Source: Bradyrhizobium sp. B097 (GTDB lineage Bacteria > Pseudomonadota > Alphaproteobacteria > Rhizobiales > Xanthobacteraceae). Taken from it: 64,000 nucleotides of DNA. The notes beneath the pieces were generated by a model. It was given only the letters and a program-made list of their open reading frames with translations. It made no database searches and was not told the DNA's origin. The first letter of the stretch is position 1. The number at the start of each line of letters is the position of its first letter. The DNA is taken from assembly GCF_038957035.1 (NCBI RefSeq), contig NZ_CP152412.1:7250501-7314500 (forward strand), in the 5' to 3' direction. The translations under genes were made by a program, and so were the position numbers. Shown piece after piece: positions 37,202-46,459 of this stretch.

Positions 37202-38962
37202 ATGACCGATCCAGCTAAAGTCCAGACAGGGGGCGCCGACGGCATCGCGGCTCCGCTGCGGCACGCGACCTTCCGACGCATCTGGCTTGCGAGCCTCCTC
37301 TCCAACCTCGGTATCTTGATTCAAGGTGTTGGCGCGGCCTGGGCGATGACGCAGATGACGTCCTCGGCTGACAAGGTCGCGCTGGTGCAGACGGCGCTGT
37401 TGCTGCCGGTGATGCTGATCTCGATGCCAGCCGGCGCGATCGCTGATATGTTTGACCGTCGCATCGTGGCGCTGATCTCGCTTGGTATTGCGTTCGCCGG
37501 CGCAACCGGACTGACGGTGGTCGCCTGGCTTGGCCTCGTCACGCCGAACCTCTTGCTTGCGCTCTGCTTCGTGGTCGGCAGCGGCATGGCGCTGATGGGA
37601 CCGGCCTGGCAATCGTCGGTCAGCGAACAGGTGCCCTCAGAAGCGCTGCTGCCTGCAGCCGTCGCGCTGAACGGCATCAGCTACAATATCGCGCGCAGCG
37701 TGGGTCCGGCGATCGGCGGAGTCGTGGTGGCGACCGCGGGCGCAGTCGCCGCATTCGCGCTCAACACCTTGCTCTATCTGCCGCTGATGGTCGCGTTATT
37801 CCTTTGGAAGCGCATCAGCGCACCCTCGCGCCTGCCGCCTGAGAGACTGAGCCGCGCCATGGTGTTAGGCGTACGTTACATCACCAATTCGCCATCGATC
37901 AAAATTGTGCTCATTCGGACCCTGGTGACCGGCCTCATCGGCGGCCCGATCGTTGCACTAATGCCGCTGGTGGCGCGCGATCTTTTGCATGGCGACGCCC
38001 AGACCTACGGTATCATGCTCGGCGCCTTTGGCCTGGGTGCGGTGGTCGGCGCGTTGAGTATCACCGAACTGCGCAAGCGGATGAGCGGCGAGGCCGCGAT
38101 CCGCGCCTGCGCGCTGTCAATGGGCGGGGCGATCGCCGCGGTCGCGCTCAGCCGCCAACCGGTGTTGACGGCGATGGCGCTGGTCCTGGCCGGCGCCGTG
38201 TGGATGATGGCATGGACGGTGTTCAGCATTGGCGTGCAGTTGTCGGCGCCCCGATGGGTGGCCGGACGTTCGCTCGCGGCCTATCAGGCGGCGGGCTCAG
38301 GCGGAGTTGCCGTCGGCAGCTGGGGTTGGGGCCATCTGACCGACGCGGCCGGGGTTGAAACTGCGCTGCTGCTTTCGGCCGCCCTGATGGTCGCCTCACC
38401 ACTCATCGGCCGTTGGCTGCCCATGCCCCGCGTCGGTGCGCGGGGTGAGGAGGCCGAGCTGCTCGCCGATCCCGAGGTACGGCTCGCCTTGACCGGACGC
38501 AGCGGGCCTCTCGTGGTCGAGATCGAATATAGGGTTGCACAGGAAAATGCGCGGGCATTTCATAATGTCATGCAGGAGGTGCAATTGTCGCGCCAGCGCA
38601 ACGGTGCCTATGGCTGCTCGATCGCGCGCGACATTGCCGATCCGGAATTGTGGACCGAGCGCTACCACTGCCCGACCTGGTTCGACTACCTGCGCCTGCG
38701 CAACCGTCCGACCCAGTCCGAGCGTGCACTGGAGCAGCGAGCAATTCACTTCCACATCGGTCCCGCGCCGGTCCGCGTCCGCCGCATGCTGGAGAGGCCA
38801 TTCGGCTCAGTACGCTGGAAGGACGACACGCCGGACCACGCGACCGCCGAAATGCCGCCGGAGATCCCAAGCGGCAAAGGCCGTACGCAGCCGGTCGCTC
38901 CGGTTGATCAGACAACACAGCCTGCCGGGAGGTGCCGAAAAGCCGCAAGCGGTTTGAAATGA
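37202..38962 (+). CDS. MFS transporter with C-terminal monooxygenase-like domain (MFS_3 family)
   Basis: A 586-residue protein. Residues about 20-420 form 10-12 transmembrane helices with the MFS signature between helices 2 and 3 (GAIADMFDRRIVAL). The helices at about 140-200 (GISYNIARSVGPAIGGVVV) are characteristic of the MFS_3/enterobactin-exporter-like group. The last about 160 residues are soluble and contain VVEIEYRVAQENARAFHNVMQEVQLSRQRNG-type sequence (EYRVAQENARAFHNVM), resembling the antibiotic-monooxygenase ferredoxin-like fold often fused to this family. Probably an inner-membrane efflux pump; substrate unknown. It is monocistronic as far as visible. Confidence 0.8.
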   Translation: MTDPAKVQTGGADGIAAPLRHATFRRIWLASLLSNLGILIQGVGAAWAMTQMTSSADKVALVQTALLLPVMLISMPAGAIADMFDRRIVALISLGIAFAGATGLTVVAWLGLVTPNLLLALCFVVGSGMALMGPAWQSSVSEQVPSEALLPAAVALNGISYNIARSVGPAIGGVVVATAGAVAAFALNTLLYLPLMVALFLWKRISAPSRLPPERLSRAMVLGVRYITNSPSIKIVLIRTLVTGLIGGPIVALMPLVARDLLHGDAQTYGIMLGAFGLGAVVGALSITELRKRMSGEAAIRACALSMGGAIAAVALSRQPVLTAMALVLAGAVWMMAWTVFSIGVQLSAPRWVAGRSLAAYQAAGSGGVAVGSWGWGHLTDAAGVETALLLSAALMVASPLIGRWLPMPRVGARGEEAELLADPEVRLALTGRSGPLVVEIEYRVAQENARAFHNVMQEVQLSRQRNGAYGCSIARDIADPELWTERYHCPTWFDYLRLRNRPTQSERALEQRAIHFHIGPAPVRVRRMLERPFGSVRWKDDTPDHATAEMPPEIPSGKGRTQPVAPVDQTTQPAGRCRKAASGLK

Positions 38963-39907
38963 CAGAAGCGCGAGTGATCAGCGGGTTTGGCGCGGATCCA
39001 TCGTGCGACAAGCTGATCCGACGCCCATCGCGACGGCGACTGCATTCACGCCAGACGCCCGGGCGACGTATATCTTTTTAGGGATTTCTCGAAACTCGCT
39101 TCGCTCTTCGCCGCGCTGGACCTCGACGAAGTATGCCCTAATGGCGCGGAAAAGATGTCATTGCCTCCTCCTTAAAGGAGTAGGACCAAGATCGATTAAT
39201 AATCTAGCTGCAAGGCGCAACAAGGCAGCGAGCTGTCGGTCTTTCTTCCCGGCGGCAATCGGAGGGGCATGCGCGATCATGACCTTGTCTCCGGTAGCCT
39301 TCACTGACCGTGACGAGCCTCGCGCCACTTTGCTCGAGCCTGCTTGTCTTTGCCTTCATCTAAAGCGAACGGGCTGGTCGCATTGGAACTGCCAGCACGG
39401 TTGAGCCTCTCTCAGAAGCTCCACGCGCTCTAAACGCGGCAAGGGCTTTTATCCGGCTGAAGCCGCGAACCTTGCTCTATAGGTGTCACTCGCGGCCAGA
39501 ACGCGAATACAGCTCCGAGCGCGGTGCATGCGGGCCGAGGCTGGATGAGGCATGCGGATTGTCCTCGATTTGGTCGCGAACGGCCCGAGCATCGCCTCAC
39601 CTTCCGTGTCGAACGAGCACTTGACCCCTGGGATGGCAGCGCAAGACATGCAGCTTCCCGGCGGACGTCATGAAGGCCAATCGCTGCTACGTGGCTCTTC
39701 GACTGAACACCGCTTCGTATTCTGGCAATCTTGAGCAGAGAAACAAGAAGCATCTCATCGTGGGTCCTTCGTTGGTCTGACTTTTGCCATCGCCATCCCG
39801 CTGGCTGCTGTTTGACACGAGGTGTCGTAAGGATTTACCAACCATGCAGGATTACCGATCTGGTCGCTAACCAATCGACAATCGTTCTGGCACAACTTGC
39901 AGCCGGA
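38963..39907. other. About 950 bp without a supported gene
   Basis: Short frames only; no domain, repeat or RNA recognised. Confidence 0.4.
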
Positions 39908-40204
39908 ATGGAAATGGGAGATTCGAACGTGACCGGGCTGGCTGTTATGGAAAACGTGCGTCGCTACCGAGCAATAGCGTCGCTGTGCCGTCAGGCCGCG
40001 ACATTCCGTCCGGTTCAACGCATCTCGTTGCTGACGCAGGCTGAGGAGTGGGAGCGGCGAGCGGTTGTCGAGCTCGAAGGATATTTTTGCGCTTTAAACG
40101 GATGTCGTGGGTCTAAAATGGGAGGACCGAGCCAGCCGTCGTCAGACTTCCTTGGCTCAAATTTAGCATCGCTCCTTACAACAATCTCGCCAGAGGAATC
40201 GTAA
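39908..40204 (+). CDS. Small helical protein of a family common in Bradyrhizobium
   Basis: From ATG 39908 (or 39947) the frame encodes MENVRRYRAIASLCRQAATF then LLTQAEEWERRAVVELEGYF. This is the short helical pattern seen in many Bradyrhizobium hypothetical proteins of about 55-70 residues. The C-terminal extension after residue 65 overlaps a convergent gene and may not be native. The function is unknown. Confidence 0.45.
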   Translation: MEMGDSNVTGLAVMENVRRYRAIASLCRQAATFRPVQRISLLTQAEEWERRAVVELEGYFCALNGCRGSKMGGPSQPSSDFLGSNLASLLTTISPEES

Positions 40205-40758
40205 GGCTTGAAGCAAATCCCCCCCTCAACCAGCAGCACGAGAAGCGCGGGTATTCGAGGATGTCGTCCTATTCGCGGTGTCTCGTTAACTTCTGTGGCA
40301 GGTCTGATTTTTGCCCGGTGCCAGATAGTCGGCGTGCTGAACAGGTCTTTGCGTTGCAGACCTGTTCCAAAAGATTCGATTTTCGGAACAATCCCGACCC
40401 CGAGCATCTGCGGCTCTCGCGGCTTGCACAAAGGCGGACCACCTTCACTTTTCGATGCCGTTGAAAGAAGGCTGCTAGATACTGAGTTCTTCGACCTACA
40501 GCCGTAGAATCCCTGCGTTGGTCTGTGCGGCGCAATGTCCAAAGCATCATTTTCGAGGAGCCGGAAATCTGACACACCTTTATAATTAGCGTTTCCGGTC
40601 GCGGGAGGGGCAACCACAACAAGAAGGTCAGGTCCTCGAACGAATCGACAAAAATGCGGAAAGGCCTCTTCAATTCTGTTCAGCTTGATCGAGCATATGA
40701 TCTGCGCTTGAAGCGCAACCCCTAGCAACGCACCAAAGGTCAATGCACAGGTAGCCAA
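40015..40758 (-). CDS. Hypothetical protein with N-terminal signal-like segment
   Basis: A 247-residue frame beginning TCALTFGALLGVALQAQIIC, which could be a signal peptide or anchor. It is followed by PDLLVVVAPPATGNANYKG, RIPALLVLLVEGGICFKPYD and WLGPPILDPRHPF. The sequence looks folded, but I do not recognise a family. Its 3' end overlaps the convergent small gene by about 190 bp, so one of the two is mis-extended or degraded. Confidence 0.4.
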   Translation of the reverse strand: MATCALTFGALLGVALQAQIICSIKLNRIEEAFPHFCRFVRGPDLLVVVAPPATGNANYKGVSDFRLLENDALDIAPHRPTQGFYGCRSKNSVSSSLLSTASKSEGGPPLCKPREPQMLGVGIVPKIESFGTGLQRKDLFSTPTIWHRAKIRPATEVNETPRIGRHPRIPALLVLLVEGGICFKPYDSSGEIVVRSDAKFEPRKSDDGWLGPPILDPRHPFKAQKYPSSSTTARRSHSSACVSNEMR

Positions 40759-41500
40759 ACAATCAACCGGAATTCGATCAGATCGTCAGCTGATTCTGAT
40801 CCCGCCATCGCCCCAATTGGCGTCAACGTGCGATAGCACACGTGGCGCTTGCGGCATTCATCGAGCGCAAGCGAGAGCTGAGAATGTTATAACTCTCATT
40901 GCCAAGCCCCGACTTCGGTTTTGTATTACTTTCCAGTGGCGCGGCCTATTGCTTGCCTCCCCCGGGATTGCTTGCGCAGATCGCTAATCAATGCGCGATC
41001 ACGACTCCAAATCGGCCCTTGCGGGTGAGCTCGTGGCGAGCCCGGTCGGGTTGCCCTTACCAAGAGGTAGAAATGGGCGGCTGCATTCACGACTGAGCGC
41101 ACGGCGCGAGACCCCTCAGGATGATCGACACGCCCAGGTGGCCGAGTTTGCTGCTCACCTCCGTGCGATCGAATCCGCCTAGATCCATTGATGAATTGGA
41201 GCACTCGGCCGGACCATCTCGCGATGGCCGACCGCGCAATCACGTCTCAACCTATTCGTCCAGCCCGCATTGACGAAAAGCTTCAGTTGCTCGGGTAAAC
41301 ACTTGAGCGTGCCAGCCAAGCGGGAATTTCGTCCGGGCTAATGGAGTACGGTCAGCAAGTAGCTCGCTATCTGTCCGCCAACACCCAGACCGATGAGGAC
41401 TTGTTGTCCCTCGATGTCGACAATATTTTGGAAATGTAGGACAGCCGAAACCTCGACAGCGAGGCTTGCCAGCCACTGCGGGATCGGTCGTCGCATTGAC
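40759..41500. other. About 740 bp without a supported gene
   Basis: No reading on either strand gives a convincing protein. No RNA gene was seen. Confidence 0.4.
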
Positions 41501-42544
41501 TTACGGCGAATCGGGGGTGACCCTTGCTTTCTTGATGGGCCGAGCACTTTGCGGTGCGTCAGGCCGGTACGGATTCAGTTCGCTGGCGATCCGATAGTCA
41601 TCCAGATTGCCGCCCAGAAACAAGACCTCGGTCTCCTCGGTCGGTAATCCCCTCACCCAATCTCGCAACTCCCGATCTCCGGGAGCATGCCCGTGCTCTA
41701 GAATGTCATTGATTTTTTTAGCCGGCCAAGCGGCAACACTCGGTACCATGTAGGTGTGCAACTCCTTAGCGTTCTCTGCAATTGCCTTCGCGCCATGCTC
41801 ACTGTCGTCCCTTGAAACGAGCAGCTGTGAGGGGTCCTGGGACAACGACACAAAAGCACTATCTATGTCGCCTTGCGTGTGCATCGCAGCGAGGCGCGCC
41901 TTATCGATTTCGTCCTCTTTCTTTTCGTCCTCCTCTTCGTCCTCCCAGCGGAAAGCCTGAGAAACATGCGGGTTTTCGTGACAACGTAAATCCGCCAAGG
42001 AACGCGCATGCGCGATGGCACTAACGTCATCATCTAGGCGCGGCTTGCAATCGCTGGCCTCGTCCTGAAAGCGGTGTAGCTGCAGATACGACGATGCCAG
42101 CACGTTGTTGAAAACACTGCCGCTATCGACGCCGCCGGCGAAAGATCGGTTTGTTCTTGGCCATTGTGCTGATCGCTGCTCTGCTAGTCTGATCTCGTTC
42201 CTGAGCGCTTCAACGTTCGCTCCGCTCAGCGATGCGGCAAGTTCGGCGCGCCCCATAACAAAAGATGGGGCTGGGCACCGTTCGTTCTGCGGGATAGCCC
42301 GCGCTCTCAGATTGCCCTTCGTCATAGTCGACCGTGATCCAATCTCAGAATCCGTCGAAGCGGCAGCTGTTTGTTGGATTGGCCGCAGCTCACTTAGCTG
42401 CTGGTCAAAGTTCGCTTGATCCGCGGACGGGTGTGGCGGTGAGCTGGCTTGTGAGCTCAAGTCTCCCGGTTGTTGCTGCGCCTGCTGCAGGAGATCGTAA
42501 GATTCACTGGAGTCTTCTGCGGTGTTCCGTAGGTCGATATTCAT
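41501..42544 (-). CDS. Candidate type III secreted effector, unknown function
   Basis: From the ATG at 42544 (GAGGCGGCAG upstream) the protein of about 347 residues starts with a long disordered Ser/Gln/Pro-rich region (SYDLLQQAQQQPGDLSSQAS). This is the composition of rhizobial type III secretion signals. The rest is hydrophilic and helical, with an acidic Lys/Glu tract (EDEEEDEKKEDEIDKARLAA) and TYMVPSVAAWPAKKIND. It ends in a basic PIKKARV tail that could act as a nuclear localisation signal. The frame extends to 42622. A degenerate tts-like motif (GGCTTCTCGAAAGAT on the minus strand, near 42573-42590) precedes it. The neighbouring NopM-type effector supports the idea; there is no direct proof. 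Confidence 0.45.
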   Translation of the reverse strand: MNIDLRNTAEDSSESYDLLQQAQQQPGDLSSQASSPPHPSADQANFDQQLSELRPIQQTAAASTDSEIGSRSTMTKGNLRARAIPQNERCPAPSFVMGRAELAASLSGANVEALRNEIRLAEQRSAQWPRTNRSFAGGVDSGSVFNNVLASSYLQLHRFQDEASDCKPRLDDDVSAIAHARSLADLRCHENPHVSQAFRWEDEEEDEKKEDEIDKARLAAMHTQGDIDSAFVSLSQDPSQLLVSRDDSEHGAKAIAENAKELHTYMVPSVAAWPAKKINDILEHGHAPGDRELRDWVRGLPTEETEVLFLGGNLDDYRIASELNPYRPDAPQSARPIKKARVTPDSP

Positions 42545-42754
42545 TCTGCCGCCTCGAGCATTCCGTTTCGTATATCTTTCGAGAAGCCACGAGTCAGGGA
42601 AAGGAATGCCACCGATACTCACACTCTTTCAGACGCCTCCCCGCTGGGCTCTGGGGAAAGAACGCCCGAATCGCCTCCGAACGACTGGATACTGTGGTCG
42701 ACTCGAAGAGCCAGAAAAACACAGAACATTTGGGAATGAAGCTGAAGCAAAAGG

Positions 42755-43403
42755 ATTTGCGGGCGAGTCGCCGCCTTCTCGGCCAGCCGCGACGAAAGCA
42801 CCTCCGGCGCAGTGTTCCAGGAAGAAGAGGTCGGCATCTGGATCAAGGCCGCCGACGATGAGGCCCAAAATCTCGTTCCTGCGGTTACCGTCCAAGGCGG
42901 ACGCGAGCGCGGACTGATCCTCCACAAACTGATGGAAGAGATCCTGACCGGGGAAATCGATGACGCCGTACCGACCCTGGTCGCTCGCGCGAACGAGCTG
43001 ATCGGGGAGCTCGGTCGTTCTCCCGTTGCTAATCCAGCGGAAGGTCTTTCGCCGGAAGAACTGGCAGGCTGCGTCGTTCGTACCTTGGTCCTGCCGGAGA
43101 TCACGGCGTTACGGCCGGCCCTTGTGGCCGAGTTTCCCGTGTACGGCGCCCAAGGGGACAATGGCGAGGAGACGGTGACCGCCGGTATCGCGGACGCACT
43201 GACCTTCGCCGCCGATGGCCGCCCCGCCGTGGTGGTCGATTGGAAAAAGCGACGTGAATCCTGATCATAAGACGATCGAGCACTACCGCGCGCAGGTCCG
43301 CACCTACCTTGACATAACCGGCGCCGGGCGCGGACTCGTCGTGCTGATGAGCAGCGGCGTCGTGATTACCGTCGTGCCCTCGGACCGGATGATGGCGGCC
43401 TGA
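42755..43403 (+). pseudogene. RecB/AddA-type nuclease domain, 5'-truncated and frameshifted
   Basis: The first frame (to 43264) holds GGRERGLILHKLMEEILTGE, ALRPALVAEFPVYG and GRPAVVVDWK. The second frame (to 43403) continues with SDVNPDHKTIEHYRAQVRTYLDITGAGRGLV-type sequence (HYRAQVRTYLDITGAGRGLV). Together they form the PD-(D/E)XK nuclease core (E...VVDWKSD...Y..Q...Y) of UvrD/AddA-like helicase-nucleases. The frames join at a run of five A (43244-43248). One A fewer restores DWKSDVNP. The helicase part is absent upstream. Confidence 0.7.
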
Positions 43404-43793
43404 CAGCTATACACAGGAGAACTCAGCAGTAAGCCAGCCGAAGTAAGCAGCGTGGATAGCCGACGTCACAGGTCTTCCTTAGCCGTCACAGGATTCGTAC
43501 AGTGGCCAACGACCCCCAAGCCGTCCTTGTCGGTAGTATTGGAGGGCACCCGGTTGCGCCGAGTTCATCTTGACGGGGGACTCGGGCCGGATGGGTTGGC
43601 TTCGATAGCCGTCTCTTTCTGTCGACCGAGTTAGGCTTGGTACGGCCATCGGACAGAACGCCCTGAGCCTCATCGAAACGGTCGCGCCTTCCCGATGATC
43701 GCGCTCGAGTCCTCGCGGACGCGCTGGCGTTCCTATGCACGAGCTTCTCAATCGGAAATTTTTGAGAGAATGAGGTTCAACCCGGCGCGCATT
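43404..43793. other. Intergenic, nothing recognised
   Basis: About 390 bp between two gene fragments; no supported feature. Confidence 0.4.
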
Positions 43794-44064
43794 TCAGCGA
43801 AATGGCCATCGAGAATCCCGAGCGCGACCAGATCAAGAACTCGATCACCGCTGCGATCGAGGGAATGCCGGCACCGCCGCCGAGCTCCGAACAAGGCGGC
43901 TCCGAACACGGCGAGGAAGACGAGCCGGAATCGGCATCGTCCGACTACCTGTATCTGAAGATGCGCGAAGGCGGCTGGCTGGTCGAGGAGTCCGACCGCT
44001 GGCTAATCCCCCTAACGATGCCCGATGGGTACCGTCGGCTGATGACGGTGCTGCGCGACCTAAC
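43794..44064 (+). pseudogene. Fragment of a second Wadjet jetA gene
   Basis: The frame from the ATG at 43802 encodes 87 residues matching the JetA protein at 57862-59265 with seven differences by hand alignment (80/87), starting AIENPERDQIKNSI and ending MPDGYRRLMTVLRDL. Similarity begins near 43794 and stops abruptly at 44064, where the intact gene continues. It is therefore a piece of a paralogous or duplicated jetA, not a functional gene. Confidence 0.85.
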
Positions 44065-44147
44065 GCTTTCAGCAGGGAGGCGAAGTCACCGCGGATACTG
44101 AGCGCCTTTTCTTTCTTTCCTCCAGTCGGTTTCATAGCGAGGCCGCT

Positions 44148-45068
44148 TCAGGCATTGCGCAAAACATGCTCGAGCTGCGCCACAAGCTTCGCCCTTTGCT
44201 CGGCAGGAAGCTTGTCCAGATTGATCTGCTTCCAGCGCACCGCCGGAAGGTCAGCCGCACCAGGGACGCCCAGCATGCTCCAATCGGGCTCGCCGCGCTT
44301 GAATCCTGTGAGAAAATCCCTGTGAGCTTGCGGCATTTTTCCCGCTATTTCGGCGATCAGCGTCTCCCGGGCTTCAAGCAACTCGTGCAGCGTTACCGCT
44401 TCCGCGGTCATGCCTTCGAAGCCATGCGTGAATTCGTGCTCGATGTCCTTGCGGCGAGGAACGATGACCTCGGAAATTGGCCTGTCATGGCTGATGAGGT
44501 AGACGATGAACGCCTTGCGGAGATCGTCCGTGATGCCCTCATTGGCAAGCAGATCGCGGACGTCGAAGATGTCCCGCGGATGCTGCCGGTCGAGCGCCGC
44601 GACGAGTTTTCCGGCGTAAAGATCGGCGAACGAAACGACTTTCATCTGTGCGAAGCCGAACGTTTCTTCGACGCTCGGCGACACGTCGCGCAGCTCCGGC
44701 TCAAAGACGCGGCCCCTGATCACGGGCGTAACCTCGATCTTGATCTGCGCGTCGCCTTTCTGGACGGTCAGCTTGGTCACGATCTTTTCACGGGCGTTGA
44801 CGACTTCCGTCACCCGCGCGCCCGGCAATCCTTTCCTGATGGCTGCTGCCATGCGCTTCATCGCCGCATCGATCGCGGCAAGAGATTCGGGGCGCGGAGC
44901 CACTGGCAGATAGGTCAAGTCAATATCGACCGACAGGCGCGGCATGTCGCGATGGAAGAGATTGATGGCAGTGCCGCCCTTGAGCGCAAAGTGCGGCTCC
45001 GCCGCGACGAACGGGATCGTCTCGATCAACAAGGCCACCTGATGCCGATATTTTTCAGATAGGGGCAT
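44148..45068 (-). CDS. abiEii: AbiEii-family nucleotidyltransferase toxin
   Basis: A 306-residue protein with the nucleotidyltransferase signature HFALKGGTAINLFHRDMPR followed by LSVDIDLTYL (GG and DxD metal site). Then come FADLYAGKLVAALDRQHPRD and IFDVRDLL, the usual AbiEii middle block. AbiEii toxins transfer nucleotides to target RNAs (CTP to tRNA acceptor stems in characterised relatives) and cause abortive infection or growth arrest. It overlaps the upstream antitoxin gene by 14 bp, so the pair is translationally coupled. Intact. Confidence 0.85.
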   Translation of the reverse strand: MPLSEKYRHQVALLIETIPFVAAEPHFALKGGTAINLFHRDMPRLSVDIDLTYLPVAPRPESLAAIDAAMKRMAAAIRKGLPGARVTEVVNAREKIVTKLTVQKGDAQIKIEVTPVIRGRVFEPELRDVSPSVEETFGFAQMKVVSFADLYAGKLVAALDRQHPRDIFDVRDLLANEGITDDLRKAFIVYLISHDRPISEVIVPRRKDIEHEFTHGFEGMTAEAVTLHELLEARETLIAEIAGKMPQAHRDFLTGFKRGEPDWSMLGVPGAADLPAVRWKQINLDKLPAEQRAKLVAQLEHVLRNA

Positions 45069-45852
45069 TGAGGTCGTGCGGGATGGTTATGAGATATTTG
45101 GTGTCGAGTTTGCCGCCCTTGACGAGCATGCGCTTTCCCGTGCCGAGATTGACTTTTGTCTTGTCGATCTGTTTGAGCCAGGAGTGCTGATGCCGTTCCG
45201 CGAACCAGAAGAATAGCCGTTTGACCTTGACGCTTTTGCAGTCGTTCAGAAGCGTTTGCAGCCGCCGGGGACTTAGGGTCCTCAAGCCTTCTGCCAGTGC
45301 ATCGACCTGATGGAAGCTTTCGTAGCGCGGTAATTCGTCGAGCAGCTCAAGGAACGCACGTTCGGGTGTCGATACCGTGAGAGGCCAGTCGAATGTTCCC
45401 GGTATTTCCCGCGTCGTGCCCGACTTTGATCCGGGCTGGCTCGCGTGCGTTTTGAACAGGCTTTGCGCGCGATGAACGCGGAACCTCTGTTTGAGCGGGA
45501 GCTTGCCAAGCCAGCCGGGAGCAGGCCGCGTTCCGTATAGATGTACGGTCGAAGGACCCGTCTGACTCAAGTAGTGGCCGAGACCTAGCGCTTCGATGGC
45601 GGTACGTCCGCCGACAACGAGGTCGGAGCCGAGCAGTCGCTGGAGTGAAATGACAACGCTCTGCCAAGAGAGTTCGCCGAGTGGGCGCTTGAAGGTTCCT
45701 CGCGCCGGCTGAACGAGCCAGCCGGCCGAGACGTACTGGCTGCGCAGACTGGTGGAATATCCATGCCGTTCCATCCAGGCGGCATCGACCAGAAGTCCCT
45801 GCGGGAGAGTCCTTTCGAGCCTGTTTAGCTTTCTCTCAGTTTGCTCAGCCAT
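45055..45852 (-). CDS. abiEi: AbiEi-family antitoxin and autorepressor
   Basis: A 265-residue protein with an N-terminal winged-helix-like region (LVDAAWMERHGYSTSLRSQY and VSAGWLVQPARGTFKR) followed by an AbiEi C-terminal domain (LGSDLVVGGRTAIEALGLGHY; VSTPERAFLELLDELPRY). AbiEi proteins bind inverted repeats in their own promoter and neutralise AbiEii without direct contact (type IV). A matching operator is visible upstream at 45905-45931, with a further half-site abutting the start codon. Confidence 0.8.
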   Translation of the reverse strand: MAEQTERKLNRLERTLPQGLLVDAAWMERHGYSTSLRSQYVSAGWLVQPARGTFKRPLGELSWQSVVISLQRLLGSDLVVGGRTAIEALGLGHYLSQTGPSTVHLYGTRPAPGWLGKLPLKQRFRVHRAQSLFKTHASQPGSKSGTTREIPGTFDWPLTVSTPERAFLELLDELPRYESFHQVDALAEGLRTLSPRRLQTLLNDCKSVKVKRLFFWFAERHQHSWLKQIDKTKVNLGTGKRMLVKGGKLDTKYLITIPHDLNAPI

Positions 45853-45931
45853 ACTAAGTAAAATAGTATTTTTTCAAACCAAACGCAAGGTTTTAAACTT
45901 GGCTATTTTACATAGTCAGACTAAGTAAAAT
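45853..45931 (-). promoter_or_regulatory. AbiE operator: inverted repeat plus extra half-site
   Basis: ATTTTACATAGT (45905-45916), spacer CAG, ACTAAGTAAAAT (45920-45931) form an inverted repeat with 11 of 12 arm positions matching. A third copy, ACTAAGTAAAAT, lies at 45853-45864, directly next to the abiEi start codon. The region is A/T-rich, unlike its surroundings. This fits autorepression by AbiEi. Confidence 0.7.
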
Positions 45932-46126
45932 TTACTGAACTTAAACCTCTCCCCCAAGCGGCCTTAAAATGAATTCAATCATTCACCGAGGATGTGCGGC
46001 AGAACCCTCGGGAGACACCTGAATGAGGTTGCCGCTCGGACTGCTCCAAAAATACGCGTCTCGCTTCGCGTTCCGGAGGATCATGATCATTTCGCTTCAG
46101 CATCACCCTCGCCTGTGGTTCGGCCC

Positions 46127-46160
46127 GTCAGCTTATCGACAGCTAGGCCTCATAGCGTCA
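46127..46160 (+). promoter_or_regulatory. tts box (TtsI-binding promoter element)
   Basis: GTCAGCTTATCGACAGCT, then AGGCCTCATAG, matches the rhizobial tts box core GTCAGCTTnTCGAAAGCT with one to two mismatches and keeps the following CC/C-TA element. It lies about 300 bp upstream of the NopM-type effector on the same strand, the usual arrangement for genes switched on by TtsI after flavonoid/NodD induction. Confidence 0.7.
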
Positions 46161-46459
46161 GCACGTGACCTATCACACTGACGGGTCCTGCTTGATCTCT
46201 CCTCGATCTGGCGGCGGATAATGGAATGGATCCTTAATCGATCTCAAGTGAGTCAACGCCCCGGATTCCGTGCGGACGGACTGTGCCCGGCTGCAACTGC
46301 TCCGCGCGTGGATGGGATGGCGTGTTCGGCGGGCGGCAATCCGGTCCTTGATCGGCCTGCAACATCATTCATCGCTCATCACCCGTCCGCGCTGACGGCT
46401 ATCGGCGTCGAAAAGCGCCGATCGGGTGCATTTCCCTGATTTGGCGAAAGAGGCAGTTA

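Noticed and set aside
36753..37205. 150-codon plus-strand frame before the MFS gene
   Set aside because: Arg/His/Ser-rich random-looking sequence with no motif, and overlaps the MFS start.
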